64,000 nt of DNA, taken from Roseiarcus sp963783175 (GTDB lineage Bacteria > Pseudomonadota > Alphaproteobacteria > Rhizobiales > Beijerinckiaceae). Below are positions 9,178-22,525 of this stretch, piece after piece. The DNA is taken from assembly GCA_963783175.1 (NCBI GenBank), contig CAWANG010000017.1, forward strand, positions 6,852 to 70,851. The letters run 5' to 3'. The position numbers and the translations under genes are program-made. The first letter of the stretch is position 1. Each line of letters starts with the position of its first letter. The notes below the pieces were generated by a model, which ran no database searches, was not told the DNA's origin, and was given only the letters and a program-made list of their open reading frames with translations.

Positions 9178-9480
9178 CACGTATCCGGCCGACGTTGTAG
9201 CTCGTCGCAATGGAGAGTTCGCTCCTCCGCCCCGGACTGCCCCAATCACTCAGAAAGCCGAGAGCGACGCAGTTGTGGGGCCCGTTCTGCTAACCAAGTG
9301 CTGTCTAGGTCGAGACGGTGCCCCGGTCAGGGGTTTCGTTGAATGGCTGCGAATGTCTTGGGAATCGGGCATGTTTTCGGCCCGTTTGCGCAGGAAATAT
9401 CCGGCGCAAGTCGGTAGTGCCCGCAGTCGCGAACGACCATAGCTGCTCTTGAGCTCTTCAGTAACGTTCGGCGCAGGCCG
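9178..9480. other. Intergenic region without recognised features
   Basis: This 303-bp stretch lies between the secreted-protein gene and the 3' end of the convergent hydantoinase gene. I see no open frame with coding character, no tRNA and no clear terminator hairpin. Confidence 0.4.
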
Positions 9481-13084
<3,604 letters not shown>

Positions 13085-13206
13085 TTTCGAGGATGGGCGC
13101 TTCCCGTTCACGTTTGATTGATCTCCCGTTTCTGCGGTCGCGCTTTGCCGCGAGCCACCGAATGGCTTTATCATCGAGGCATACATGAAATGAAAGGACC
13201 GGCGGC

Positions 13207-14187
<981 letters not shown>

Positions 14188-14210
14188 GGATCGCAGCCAA
14201 GGAGGCGAAC

Positions 14211-14582
14211 ATGGCGAATTTGACTATCGCGGGAACCAAGGACCATCCGATCACCATCGGGCCGCTCGCCGAGCGGGTGCGCGTCATCTGGCGCGGCCGC
14301 ACGATCGGCGACAGCAGGCGGGCGCTCGAACTGCGCGAAGCGAACCATCCCGCCGTCGTCTACGTGCCCCGCGCGGACATCGACATGAGCGCGCTCAAGC
14401 GCACCGCTCGCGTCACCACTTGTCCCTACAAGGGCGAGGCGAATTATTTCTCGATTGCCGACGGCGAGGTTCGCGACGACAACGCGGTGTGGACCTATGA
14501 GAGCCCGAAGGCCGATGTGGCCGAGATCGCGTCGCACCTCGCGTTTTATCCCGACAAAGTCGAGATCACGCGCGAGGGATGA
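14211..14582 (+). CDS. DUF427 domain-containing protein
   Basis: Small protein of 123 residues with the DUF427 hallmarks: YVPRADIDMSALKRT, the conserved cysteine in TTCPYKGEANYFS, and WTYESPKADVAEIASHLAFY. A strong ribosome site, AAGGAGGCGAAC, precedes the ATG at 14211. The family is widespread and lacks an established biochemical role. Being 23 bp behind an aldo/keto reductase suggests joint expression. Confidence 0.87.
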   Translation: MANLTIAGTKDHPITIGPLAERVRVIWRGRTIGDSRRALELREANHPAVVYVPRADIDMSALKRTARVTTCPYKGEANYFSIADGEVRDDNAVWTYESPKADVAEIASHLAFYPDKVEITREG

Positions 14583-14666
14583 TCGCGCAGCGTTTGAGCG
14601 CTGTGAATTCCGCACCCGTTGATCTAGAATGATTCGAGCAGGACTGGCAGGGCGGGAGGAACGACA

Positions 14667-15047
14667 ATGCTGTTTGAGGGCGGATTCACATTCAGTAATT
14701 TCGTCGCCGACGCCTTCACAATATTCATGTTCATATTGTGGTTCTGGTTGCTCATCGTCGCGACGGGTGACCTGTTCCGCCGGCATGACGTGTCCGGGTT
14801 CGCCAAGGTGCTTTGGGTGATCGCGTTCATCCTGTTTTCCTACCTCGGCGTCTTCGCCTATTTTCTCACCCAGGGACGGGGCATGGCCGAGCGGAATAAG
14901 GCGCAAGCCAATGAGGCCAGGGAAGAGTTGCGCCATATCGTCGGGTTTAGCGCAGCGGACGAGATCGTGAAGCTCGACAAACTGAAGGCGGCGGGGTCGA
15001 TTTCGGCGGACGAGTACGGTCGCCTGAGAGCCAAGCTCGTTCAGTAG
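14667..15047 (+). CDS. Small membrane protein with PLDc_N-like and SHOCT domains
   Basis: 126 residues. Two transmembrane helices are visible (about 13-37, FTIFMFILWFWLLIVATGDL, and 47-67, VLWVIAFILFSYLGVFAYFL), the arrangement of the PLDc_N two-helix domain. A charged linker (ERNKAQANEAREELR) leads to a C-terminal SHOCT motif, IVKLDKLKAAGSISADEYG. A GGGAGGAACGACA site precedes the start. SHOCT proteins often oligomerise at membranes; the function is unknown. Confidence 0.78.
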   Translation: MLFEGGFTFSNFVADAFTIFMFILWFWLLIVATGDLFRRHDVSGFAKVLWVIAFILFSYLGVFAYFLTQGRGMAERNKAQANEAREELRHIVGFSAADEIVKLDKLKAAGSISADEYGRLRAKLVQ

Positions 15048-15169
15048 CGTCCATTCGGCTCGGAAAACTTGGTCGACGCGGCCTGACGCGCTATCGCGGC
15101 CCGGGGCGGGTTGCTTTTCCATCTGACGCCAGTCCGTGCGCGGGCTCGCGCAAACGGGAGGATCGAACG

Positions 15170-15895
15170 ATGTGCGTCAATTGCGAAAACGAAGGGATCG
15201 GGCGCAGGGATCTGATGCGGTTCGGGGCCGGCGCCGTCGTCGCGCTGGGGCTCGGGGGCCTGTCAGGCCGGGCGCGCGCCGCCGAAGGCGGCGCCGACCG
15301 CGCTCTCCCCGACGGACGCGCTCGCCGCACTCAAATCGGGCAACGAGCGCTTTGTGAGCAAGCCAGAGCTTTGTTCGATCGACCTCGCGCAAAAGCCGCA
15401 GCGCCGTCGCCGAGCCATCAGGCGCCCTGGGCGACGATCGTCGGCTGCGCCGACAGCCGTGTGCCTCCGGAACTTATTTTCGGCGGTCAAGGCGTCGGCG
15501 AACTTTTCATCGCCCGCGACGCTGGCAATCTCCTCAACATCGGCACCCTCGGCACCATCGAATATGGCGCCGCTGTCCTTGGCTCCCCGCTCATCGTCAT
15601 CCTCGCTCACACCGCCTGTGGCGCGGTGAAAGCAGCCTGCGATGTGGTGACCAAGAACGCGACCTATCCTGGCGTGATCGGCCGGATGATCGAGCCGATC
15701 GTGCCTGCGGCGCTTGCGGTGCGCGACCAGCCCGGCGACTTCGTCGACAACGCCGCCAAGGAGAGCGCGAAGCGGACAGCGGCGCAGGCCCCGAGCGTGA
15801 GCGCCATCGTCGCCGGCCTGGTGAGCGCGGGAAAGCTAAAGGTCGTCGCGGCGATCTACGATCTGGATACCGGCGTCGTCACCTTCCTCGATTGA
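15170..15895 (+). CDS. Beta-carbonic anhydrase with Tat signal (three compensating frame breaks)
   Basis: Periplasmic zinc enzyme interconverting CO2 and bicarbonate. A twin-arginine leader (GRRDLMRFGAGAVVALGLGG) opens the protein. Zinc ligands are in CADSRVPPE and the HTACGAV motif. The frame looks open throughout, but roughly residues 36-82 read as nonsense (ARRTQIGQRALCEQ). The neighbouring frame there gives PTDALAALKSGNERFVSK, which holds the family GNxRF motif. Three single-base insertions, near 15270-15280, 15396 and 15415, explain this and together restore the frame. The translation in this interval should not be trusted. An upstream GGGAGGATCGAACG supports the start. Confidence 0.85.
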   Translation: MCVNCENEGIGRRDLMRFGAGAVVALGLGGLSGRARAAEGGADRALPDGRARRTQIGQRALCEQARALFDRPRAKAAAPSPSHQAPWATIVGCADSRVPPELIFGGQGVGELFIARDAGNLLNIGTLGTIEYGAAVLGSPLIVILAHTACGAVKAACDVVTKNATYPGVIGRMIEPIVPAALAVRDQPGDFVDNAAKESAKRTAAQAPSVSAIVAGLVSAGKLKVVAAIYDLDTGVVTFLD

Positions 15896-16838
15896 CGGGC
15901 GCTCCGCTCGGCGCGTTCAGCCGAGGAGGAGGCGCTCCGGTGGTATCGCGCGCGACACGAACGGTCGGCGATCGCCAGTGCGCGGCGCCGTCCGCCTCGC
16001 GCATCAGGCTGGCGAGTTTCCGCTCTGTGTCGCCCTCCGCGACCGGAGTGTAGACCGCGAGGCGCAGCCCCTCGGCGCCCGAGACGGCGAAACTCGTGTA
16101 CTCGAACAGCATCCGTCCGGCGACCGGGTGATCGATGCGTTTGTGGCCTGAAAGATGGCCCGCGATCTCCTGGCGCGGCCACCATTCGCGGAACTCCGCG
16201 CTCGCGGCGCGCAAGCTCGCGATAAGGCGCTCGAAGTCCGCGTCTCCCCGATAAGGCGCGTAGTCTGCGCGGAACATTGCGAGCGACACTGCGGCGAGAC
16301 TCGGCCAATCGGCGAGCATCGCCCGATGCGCCGGATTTGCGAACATCAGGTTCATGATGTTGCGCGCGTCGCCTTCGAGGCGTGCGTAATCGCCGAAAAC
16401 CGCCGCGGCGGGGCCGTTCCAGGCCAGAATGTCCCACCGACGGCCGATCACGTAGGCAGGCTGCCCGCTAAGCGAGGCGAGCATGCGCCGTATCGGCGCA
16501 TCGACAATTTCCGGACCCGCCTCGCGTTTGAGCGCGGGCGGCCGGTCCGCCAGGACGAACAGGTGGCGCCGCTCGGCGGCGTCGAGGCGCAAGGCGGTCG
16601 CCAGCGCGCCGAGGACCTCGGCCGAAGGGCTGACCCTGCGCCCCTGTTCCAGCCAAGTGTACCAAGTGACGCCGACCCCGGCGAGCTGCGCGACCTCCTC
16701 GCGGCGCAAGCCGGAAGTCCTGCGCCGGAAGCCGTTCGGCAAGCCGACCTCGGAGGGTGCGAGCCGCTCGCGGCGCGAACGCAGGAACGCCGCAAATGCG
16801 CGCCGCCGCTCATCGTGCGAACCCGACGTTCCGTCCAT
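15879..16838 (-). CDS. XRE-family transcriptional regulator with MmyB-like ligand-binding domain
   Basis: About 319 residues. An N-terminal helix-turn-helix (FLRSRRERLAPSEVG, TSGLRREEVAQLAGVGVTWYTWLEQGR) is followed by the MmyB-type sensor domain, with WDILAWNGPAAAVFGDY, RNIMNLMFANPAHR and HPVAGRMLFEYTSFAV. I start at MDGTSGSHDERR (16838); the longer frame from 16964 would run into the divergent gene. The 94-bp gap to the SDR gene at 16933 and the divergent layout suggest that it controls the SDR genes. Members of this family usually sense small hydrophobic ligands. The 3' end overlaps the carbonic anhydrase stop by 17 bp. Confidence 0.85.
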   Translation of the reverse strand: MDGTSGSHDERRRAFAAFLRSRRERLAPSEVGLPNGFRRRTSGLRREEVAQLAGVGVTWYTWLEQGRRVSPSAEVLGALATALRLDAAERRHLFVLADRPPALKREAGPEIVDAPIRRMLASLSGQPAYVIGRRWDILAWNGPAAAVFGDYARLEGDARNIMNLMFANPAHRAMLADWPSLAAVSLAMFRADYAPYRGDADFERLIASLRAASAEFREWWPRQEIAGHLSGHKRIDHPVAGRMLFEYTSFAVSGAEGLRLAVYTPVAEGDTERKLASLMREADGAAHWRSPTVRVARDTTGAPPPRLNAPSGAPVNRGR

Positions 16839-16932
16839 GCGCAGTAGCATAGCAGGATCGATACCAGAATAAACCGGCTCCTTTTTGCGCCGCGCCGCCT
16901 TTGCTACCTCTCGTTCAACGGAGCCAACGGAC

Positions 16933-17766
16933 ATGACCATGAAGGGCAAGACGGCGCTCATCACCGGCTCGACGGACGGGGTCGGGCGTTACGTCGCCGG
17001 GCGCCTCGCGGCGGAGGGCGCGCGCGTCGTCATTCACGGCCGCGATCGGGCCCGCGGCGAAGCAGTCGTCGAGCGGATCAAGCGCCAAGGCGGCGACGCG
17101 CGCCTTCTCATTGCCGACCTCTCGTCGCTCACCGAGGTTCGGTCGCTCGCCGAAGCGGTCAAGCGCGACGCAGACGGTCTTGACGCGCTGGTCAACAATG
17201 CCGGAATCGGCACGAGCGCGGCGCGACGGGAGCTCAGCGCCGACGGCTTCGAACTGCGGTTCGCGGTCAACTACCTTGCCGGGTTTCTTTTGACTCGCCT
17301 TTTGCTCCCGACGCTCGAGAGCCGCGCCTCGTCGCGCATTGTCAACGTCGCCTCCGCGGGACAACAGCCCATCGACTTTACCGACGTGATGCTGACTCGC
17401 GGCTATAGCGGCGCCCGGGCCTATCGGCAGAGCAAGCTGGCGCAAATCATGTTCACATTCGATCTGGCGCAGGAGCTCGCGGGACGAAACGTCGCGGTCA
17501 ATTGCCTGCATCCGGCGACCTTCATGGATACGACCATGGTCCGTTTGAGCGGCGTTCAGCCGATCAGCACGGTTGAGGAGGGCGGCGCGGCCATTCTTGA
17601 GCTCGTCATGTCCCCGTCGCTCGAACGCGCGAGCGGGCTCTATTTCAATGGCATGCGCGAATCCCGGGCCGATCCGCAAGCCTACGACGCCGAGGCGCGA
17701 GGAAAACTGCGCGCGTTAAGCTTCGAGCTCGTCGGGCTCGCCGATCCGCTCGAGTCGCGCATCTGA
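16933..17766 (+). CDS. Short-chain dehydrogenase/reductase
   Basis: NAD(P)-dependent Rossmann-fold oxidoreductase of 277 residues. Motifs are GSTDGVG for cofactor binding, LVNNAG, the catalytic serine S141 in NVASAG, and Y164xxxK168 in AYRQSKLAQ. The active site is complete. It resembles the retinol dehydrogenase/WWOX-like branch. I start at MTMKGKTALITG (16933), dropping an unlikely 16-residue extension. It is divergent from the MmyB-type regulator and 38 bp ahead of a second SDR gene, probably in the same operon. Confidence 0.88.
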   Translation: MTMKGKTALITGSTDGVGRYVAGRLAAEGARVVIHGRDRARGEAVVERIKRQGGDARLLIADLSSLTEVRSLAEAVKRDADGLDALVNNAGIGTSAARRELSADGFELRFAVNYLAGFLLTRLLLPTLESRASSRIVNVASAGQQPIDFTDVMLTRGYSGARAYRQSKLAQIMFTFDLAQELAGRNVAVNCLHPATFMDTTMVRLSGVQPISTVEEGGAAILELVMSPSLERASGLYFNGMRESRADPQAYDAEARGKLRALSFELVGLADPLESRI

Positions 17767-17804
17767 TCGCTTGTCGTTTGAACAACAGGGAGCTTGAACG
17801 CGTC

Positions 17805-18515
17805 ATGACCGATCACGTCTTCATACTCGGCGGAACGTCGGGAATCGGACTTGCCGCCGCGGTGAAACTCAGGGGCCTCGGTTACGCGGCGACCATTGCC
17901 GGGCGCGATCCGGCGAAGCTCGAAGCCGCGCGCCGTTTGCTCGGCGATGTCGGAGCGGTCGTCATGGACGCCGCCGATCCGATCGCGGTCAAGGCGGCCT
18001 TCGCTGACGCCGGGCCGATTGATCATTGCGTTCTCGCCTTCGGCAGCGGCAAGGGCGCCGGGCCGCTTCGTGACGCTAAGATTGAGGCGGTGAGGCAAGG
18101 CTTCGAGGAGAAGACGCTGCCGCATATCGCCTGCGCCCAGGCCGCCCTGCCGACATTGCGCAAAGACGGAAGCCTGACCTTCATCTCCGCTGTGTCGGCT
18201 TACGCAGCGTTGCCCGGCACCGCCGGCCTCGCTGCGGCGAACGCGGCCGTCGGGGCGCTGGTCCCCGTCCTCGCCGCCGAATTGCGGCCGCTGCGCGTCA
18301 ACGGCGTCGCGCCCGGAGTCATTGATACGCCGTGGTGGGACTTCCTCTCCGCCGATCAGCGGAGAGCGGTGTTCGCCGATTACGCCGCCAGGACGCCGGT
18401 CGGCAGGATCGGCAGGCCCGAGGATGTCGCCGACGCCATCGCCTTCCTCATCGGTAACGGATTTGTGAACGGCGAGACAATCGTCTGTGACGGCGGCGTC
18501 CGCTGGGCCGCCTGA
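17805..18515 (+). CDS. SDR-fold protein lacking the usual catalytic Tyr and Lys
   Basis: 236 residues with the SDR cofactor motif GGTSGIG, a C-terminal DTPWWDFLSADQ and IGRPEDVADAIAFLIGNGF. The helix that normally carries YxxxK reads GLAAANAAVGALV, so tyrosine and lysine align with L142 and N146; serines are present at 128 and 131. It may be a non-catalytic or altered SDR. The ATG at 17805 (TDHVFILGG follows) is preferred to a TTG at 17778. It follows the intact SDR by 38 bp, so the pair could act as partner subunits. Confidence 0.82.
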   Translation: MTDHVFILGGTSGIGLAAAVKLRGLGYAATIAGRDPAKLEAARRLLGDVGAVVMDAADPIAVKAAFADAGPIDHCVLAFGSGKGAGPLRDAKIEAVRQGFEEKTLPHIACAQAALPTLRKDGSLTFISAVSAYAALPGTAGLAAANAAVGALVPVLAAELRPLRVNGVAPGVIDTPWWDFLSADQRRAVFADYAARTPVGRIGRPEDVADAIAFLIGNGFVNGETIVCDGGVRWAA

Positions 18516-18623
18516 GGAATGCGCAGGCGGCCCTAGCGCGAAACACGACGTCTGCATTAATCTACCGATCGGCCGCGACCGTCACGATGCCCATTGCTGG
18601 CCCTGAGTTCAGGATTGCGCCGG

Positions 18624-19475
18624 ATGACAATGGACACGATCGCGGCCGTGGCGGCGAAGAAGCTCAGCAAGCTCGTCGTCGGCGACTTCCGCGAAATCTT
18701 CGGGTCTACCCACGACGAATTGGCCGAGCGCGTGGGTGGCTTGGCGCGCATCACGATCGAGTGCCTCGGCAGGAGCGACGCCCTCTACCACAACTTCGAG
18801 CACACTGTCCTGGTGACGACGGTCGGCCGCGACATTCTGCTCGGGCGCACGATGTCGGAGCGGCTCCACCCCGACGATTACAGTCACCTCATCGTCGCCT
18901 GTCTCCTGCACGACATCGGATTTGTTCGCGGCATTTTGAGCGGCGACACCGGTTCCGAGTTTGTGATCGATCGCAGCGGCAAGACGGTGAAGCTGCCGCG
19001 CGGCGCGTCCGACGCCTCGCTCGCCGCCTATCATGTCGACCGGTCGAAGCTCTTCGTTTACGAGCGGCTTGGCGATTCGCCGTTCGTCGACGCCGCGCGC
19101 GTGGCGGACGCGATCGAGCTCACCCGCTTTCCGCCGCGCCCCAATTCGGAGACCGATAAGGCTAGTCTCGAGCCGAAGCTGGTTCAGGCCGCCGATCTCA
19201 TCGGGCAGCTCGGCGATCCGCTTTACCCAAGGAAGGCCAACGCACTCTTTTACGAGCTCGAGGAAATCGGCAGCAACCGGCAGCTCGGCTACGAATTTCC
19301 CGCTGACCTGGTGCAGAAGTATCCGGGGTTCTTCTGGAACTGCGTGTCGATGTATATCCAGGACGGGATGAAATATCTGGCCTTGACCGCTTCCGGCCGC
19401 CAGTGGATCGCGAACCTTCACAACCACGTCTTTTGCGCGGAAAAATCCAAGTGGCTGATGGGCCCGCAGATGTGA
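18624..19475 (+). CDS. HD-domain metal-dependent phosphohydrolase
   Basis: 283 residues. Metal-binding HD-superfamily residues are visible as H56 and H60 in YHNFEHTVLVT and the H96-D97 pair in ACLLHDIGF; the HNFEH form resembles cyclic-nucleotide phosphodiesterases. The C-terminal part (SMYIQDGMKYLALTASGRQW) is conserved in homologues found in cyanobacteria and proteobacteria, as I recall. I start at the ATG at 18624, since the upstream TTG lacks a ribosome site. It has its own unit, convergent with the MetE-like gene. The substrate is unknown. Confidence 0.82.
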   Translation: MTMDTIAAVAAKKLSKLVVGDFREIFGSTHDELAERVGGLARITIECLGRSDALYHNFEHTVLVTTVGRDILLGRTMSERLHPDDYSHLIVACLLHDIGFVRGILSGDTGSEFVIDRSGKTVKLPRGASDASLAAYHVDRSKLFVYERLGDSPFVDAARVADAIELTRFPPRPNSETDKASLEPKLVQAADLIGQLGDPLYPRKANALFYELEEIGSNRQLGYEFPADLVQKYPGFFWNCVSMYIQDGMKYLALTASGRQWIANLHNHVFCAEKSKWLMGPQM

Positions 19476-19547
19476 TTTGAAGATTGCGCCGGGTGCGGGC
19501 CGCCTGCCCCGCGCGCCGAGCAGCGACTCCGCCGAGGCCGGCCCAGC

Positions 19548-20576
19548 TCACGCCTTCGCCAATTCGGCCCTCACGATCCGCGCCCCTTCGACCATCGCCT
19601 TCATCTTGCCGTAAGCCGCGTCGCGCGGCAGATATTTGAGGCCGCAGTCAGGCGCGACGATGATGTCCTCGGGCTTGCGGTGGCGAAGCGCGCGCCGGAT
19701 CCTCGCCGCGATCGTCTCCGGCGCTTCAATCTCAGGCGTCGAAAGATCGAGCACGCCGAGGATGATCGTCTGGTCCGGCAATTCCTCGAGCAGCGCACAA
19801 TCTAGATTTGATTGCGCGGTCTCGATCGAGATCTGCCGGCAGCGGCAGCCCTTGAGTTGCGGCAGGAACGAATAGGCGCTCGGCCGCTCATGGATGATCG
19901 CCGCATAGCCGAAGCAGATATGCACGGCCGTCACGCCGTCCACGCCCTCGAGCGCCCGGTTCAGCGCGGTGAGCCCATAGTCCTCGGCTGGCCGTGGCCT
20001 CGCCTGCATATAGGGCTCGTCGATCTGGACAATGTCGGCGCCGGCCGCAAACAGATCCTTGATCTCCTCGTTGACCGCGTCGGCGTAAGCAAACGCTGCG
20101 TCGGCGAGCGACGGATAATAGTCGTTTTGCGCCTGCTGGCTCATGGTGAAAGGGCCGGGCACGGTCATCTTGACCTTGCGGTCCGTGTGGGCGCGCAGGA
20201 ACTTGAGGTCGTCGACCTCGACCGGTCGTTTGCGTCGGATTTTGCCGACGATGCGCGGAACCGGATTGGGATGGCCGGACCTGTCGAGCGCAATGCCGGG
20301 CTGATCGATGTCGATGCCCTCGAGCGCGGTCGCAAAACGGTTCGAATAGCTTTCGCGGCGGATCTCGCCGTCGGTGATGATGTCGAGCCCCGCATCCTCC
20401 TGCGCCCGGATCGCGAGGACGGTCGCGTCGTCCTGCGCCTCGGCGAGATATGGCTCCGGGATGCGCCATAGTTCCTTCGCGCGAACGCGCGGCGGAAAGC
20501 GGCCTGCGAGCTTGGCTCGATCGATCAGCCACTCCGGCTGCGCAAACGACCCGACCAGCGTCGTTGGCAGAAGCAT
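19548..20576 (-). CDS. Cobalamin-independent methionine synthase-like (MetE C-terminal domain) protein
   Basis: 342 residues, equivalent to the catalytic C-terminal half of MetE, which transfers methyl groups to a thiol such as homocysteine using zinc. It starts LLPTTLVGSFAQPEWL. Zinc-ligand regions are H219 and C221 in AVHICFGYA and the cysteine in VAPDCGLKYLPRD; DEPYMQARP lies in the active site. The MetE N-terminal domain is missing, as in many stand-alone UROD/MetE-like proteins. It sits 103 bp downstream of cbpM on the same strand. The methyl donor is unknown, so I give no gene symbol. Confidence 0.85.
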   Translation of the reverse strand: MLLPTTLVGSFAQPEWLIDRAKLAGRFPPRVRAKELWRIPEPYLAEAQDDATVLAIRAQEDAGLDIITDGEIRRESYSNRFATALEGIDIDQPGIALDRSGHPNPVPRIVGKIRRKRPVEVDDLKFLRAHTDRKVKMTVPGPFTMSQQAQNDYYPSLADAAFAYADAVNEEIKDLFAAGADIVQIDEPYMQARPRPAEDYGLTALNRALEGVDGVTAVHICFGYAAIIHERPSAYSFLPQLKGCRCRQISIETAQSNLDCALLEELPDQTIILGVLDLSTPEIEAPETIAARIRRALRHRKPEDIIVAPDCGLKYLPRDAAYGKMKAMVEGARIVRAELAKA

Positions 20577-20679
20577 GGCGTCACCCCCTCGGCAAAATTT
20601 TGCGGACCAGCCTCCATCCTGCTCGCTTCGTCCCGTCCGGACAAGCCGCGCAGCGGCGCGACTGGCTGGCTGGCGGCGA

Positions 20680-20973
20680 TCAACCGCCGGCGGGCGGAAT
20701 CCCTCGCTCGCGCGCCGACTTCAGCGTGTCAGCGAGCGCGCGTCTCAGCGCATGCATTTGATCCAAGAGATGGAGGATAACCCCAAGCCCCTCGTCGTTC
20801 ACGCCCATATTGTCTTTGAGATCGCGGATCAGATTGGCGCGCGCCAGATCCATTTCGGTGAAGGCGAGCTCATGGGCGGTCCGGCCCGGGACGAGCCATT
20901 CCTCTTCGACCCAGATCGCCAGCGTGCCCCGATCGAGCCGCGCGCGTTCGAGAAACTCCCGCTCCGTGATCAT
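20680..20973 (-). CDS. cbpM: Chaperone modulator CbpM
   Basis: 97 residues with a MerR-like helical fold: ITEREFLERARLDRGTLAIWVEEEWLVP, then FTEMDLARANLIRDLKDNMGVNDEGLGVILHLLDQMHAL. In Escherichia coli CbpM binds the J-domain of CbpA and inhibits it. Here the gene begins 3 bp after the cbpA stop, the usual order, so the partner assignment is firm. The C-terminal end (ARERGIPPAGG) is disordered. Confidence 0.88.
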   Translation of the reverse strand: MITEREFLERARLDRGTLAIWVEEEWLVPGRTAHELAFTEMDLARANLIRDLKDNMGVNDEGLGVILHLLDQMHALRRALADTLKSARERGIPPAGG

Positions 20974-20976
20974 TGC

Positions 20977-21876
20977 TCACATCTCCTTGCGCGGATCGTA
21001 ACTCGGCGCCGGCGTCCAACTGGCGAGGAACGCCTCGAGCGCGGGCTCCGCTTCGGTCGGCATCATCACCTTCAGCCTGACCAATTCGTCGCCCGCGCCG
21101 TCCCGTCTCTTCACCCCCTTGCCGCGGAGGCGCAGCACGTCGCCGGTGTTCGATCGCTTCGGGATCTTGAGCATGACGCTTCCGGTCGTCGTCGGCGTGC
21201 GCACTTCGGCGCCGAGCGCGGCCTCCTTCACGGTCACCGGCAAGTCGAGGAGGATGTCGTCGGCTTCGCGGGTGAAAGTGCGATGCGGCCTGACGACAAT
21301 CTGCACCAGCGCGTCGCCGGGCTCGCCCTCGCCGGGCGAAGGCGCGCCCTTGCCGCGCAGGCGCAGGATCTGCCCGTCCGTGACGCCGGCGGGAATCGTC
21401 ACATTCAACGTCCCTCCTTGCGGCAGGGTGATGGTCCTGGTCGCGCCGTTCACTGCGTCGAGGAAATCAATCGCAAGCTCATAGTGCAGGTCCGCGCCCG
21501 GCCGCCGCCGCGCCTGCTCGGCGGCGCGACGCAAGAGCTCCGCGAACATATCGTCGCCTTGCGCGAAGTCCCCGTAGGCGCCGTGTCCCTCGTACGGATG
21601 CCCGCTCTCGCCCGCATAGTCTCGATAATATCGGGCGTTTGGCGGCGCCTTCTCAGCGCCCGAGGCGTCGATCTCTCCGGCGTCGAATCGCCGCCGCTTG
21701 TCCGGGTCAGAGAGCAGATCGTTGGCGACGCTGACCTCCTTGAACCGCTCCTCGGCCTGCTTGTCGCCGGGATTGAGGTCAGGGTGAAGCTTCTTGGCCA
21801 GTTTCCGATAGGCCTTGCGAATCTCATCGGCGGTCGCCGTCTTGGCGACGCCGAGGATCTCATAGGGGTCTTTCAT
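20977..21876 (-). CDS. cbpA: DnaJ-class co-chaperone CbpA
   Basis: Type II J-domain protein of 299 residues that stimulates DnaK. The J-domain (1-70) starts MKDPYEILGVAKTATADEIR and has the HPD triad at residues 31-33. A short Gly/Ser-poor linker is followed by the two C-terminal substrate-binding domains (GGTLNVTIPAGVTDGQILRL, KIPKRSNTGDVLRLRGKG). The zinc-finger of DnaJ is absent, as expected for CbpA. I start at 21876; the open frame extending to 22083 has no J-domain sequence. It is co-transcribed with cbpM. Confidence 0.92.
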   Translation of the reverse strand: MKDPYEILGVAKTATADEIRKAYRKLAKKLHPDLNPGDKQAEERFKEVSVANDLLSDPDKRRRFDAGEIDASGAEKAPPNARYYRDYAGESGHPYEGHGAYGDFAQGDDMFAELLRRAAEQARRRPGADLHYELAIDFLDAVNGATRTITLPQGGTLNVTIPAGVTDGQILRLRGKGAPSPGEGEPGDALVQIVVRPHRTFTREADDILLDLPVTVKEAALGAEVRTPTTTGSVMLKIPKRSNTGDVLRLRGKGVKRRDGAGDELVRLKVMMPTEAEPALEAFLASWTPAPSYDPRKEM

Positions 21877-22095
21877 GCACTGATCCGTGGTCGGGGTTCG
21901 AGCTCCTAAGCTTAGCAGAGTTGCCGACGCCGCCTCCAGACGCGCCCGGCGACCGACGGGCGGACCGACGGTCTCCCGATCCTTGCCTGCGACAAGAAGG
22001 CGCGATTGACTCCGTTTCCCTGCGCCCCGACATTGACGTAAGAACGAATCGGCCTTGGCGCTTTCGGAGCCGGGGCGGGGCAAGCGGGAGGGAAC

Positions 22096-22392
22096 ATGTC
22101 AGGGACGATCATCAACCTCATCATCCAGCTGATCGCCGGCGCCATTGGCGGCAATGCGGTCGGCGCGGCGGCCAAGAACATGAGCCTCGGAACCGCCGGC
22201 AATACGGTCGCCGGCGCGGTCGGCGGCGTCGCCGGTGGATCGCTGCTCACCTCGCTCATCCCGATGCTGTCTGGCGCGGCGGGCGGCATGGATATCGGCG
22301 CCATTGTGGGTCAACTGGTCGGCGGCGGCGTCTCGGGCGCGATCGTCTCGGCGATCGTCGGCATGATCATGAACAACATGAAGAGCGCCTGA
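22096..22392 (+). CDS. Small glycine-rich hydrophobic protein
   Basis: 98 residues, rich in Gly, Ala and Ile, with hydrophobic stretches at about 4-25 (TIINLIIQLIAGAIGGNAVG), 36-60 and 66-92. It resembles small glycine-zipper membrane proteins common in alphaproteobacteria, with no known role. A GGGAGGGAAC site is directly upstream. A BON-LysM protein gene follows 133 bp later on the same strand. Confidence 0.7.
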   Translation: MSGTIINLIIQLIAGAIGGNAVGAAAKNMSLGTAGNTVAGAVGGVAGGSLLTSLIPMLSGAAGGMDIGAIVGQLVGGGVSGAIVSAIVGMIMNNMKSA

Positions 22393-22525
22393 CGCTGTTT
22401 TCGCCGCCAGCGAAACGCCCATATCCGCGCCCGGGCCTTGACGGTAAAACCGGTCGCGGTTCGAGGTAGCCTTAATTCGAACCGAAAGGCCGGCGACGCG
22501 CCGGCCGGCCTGAGGAGCATGATTC

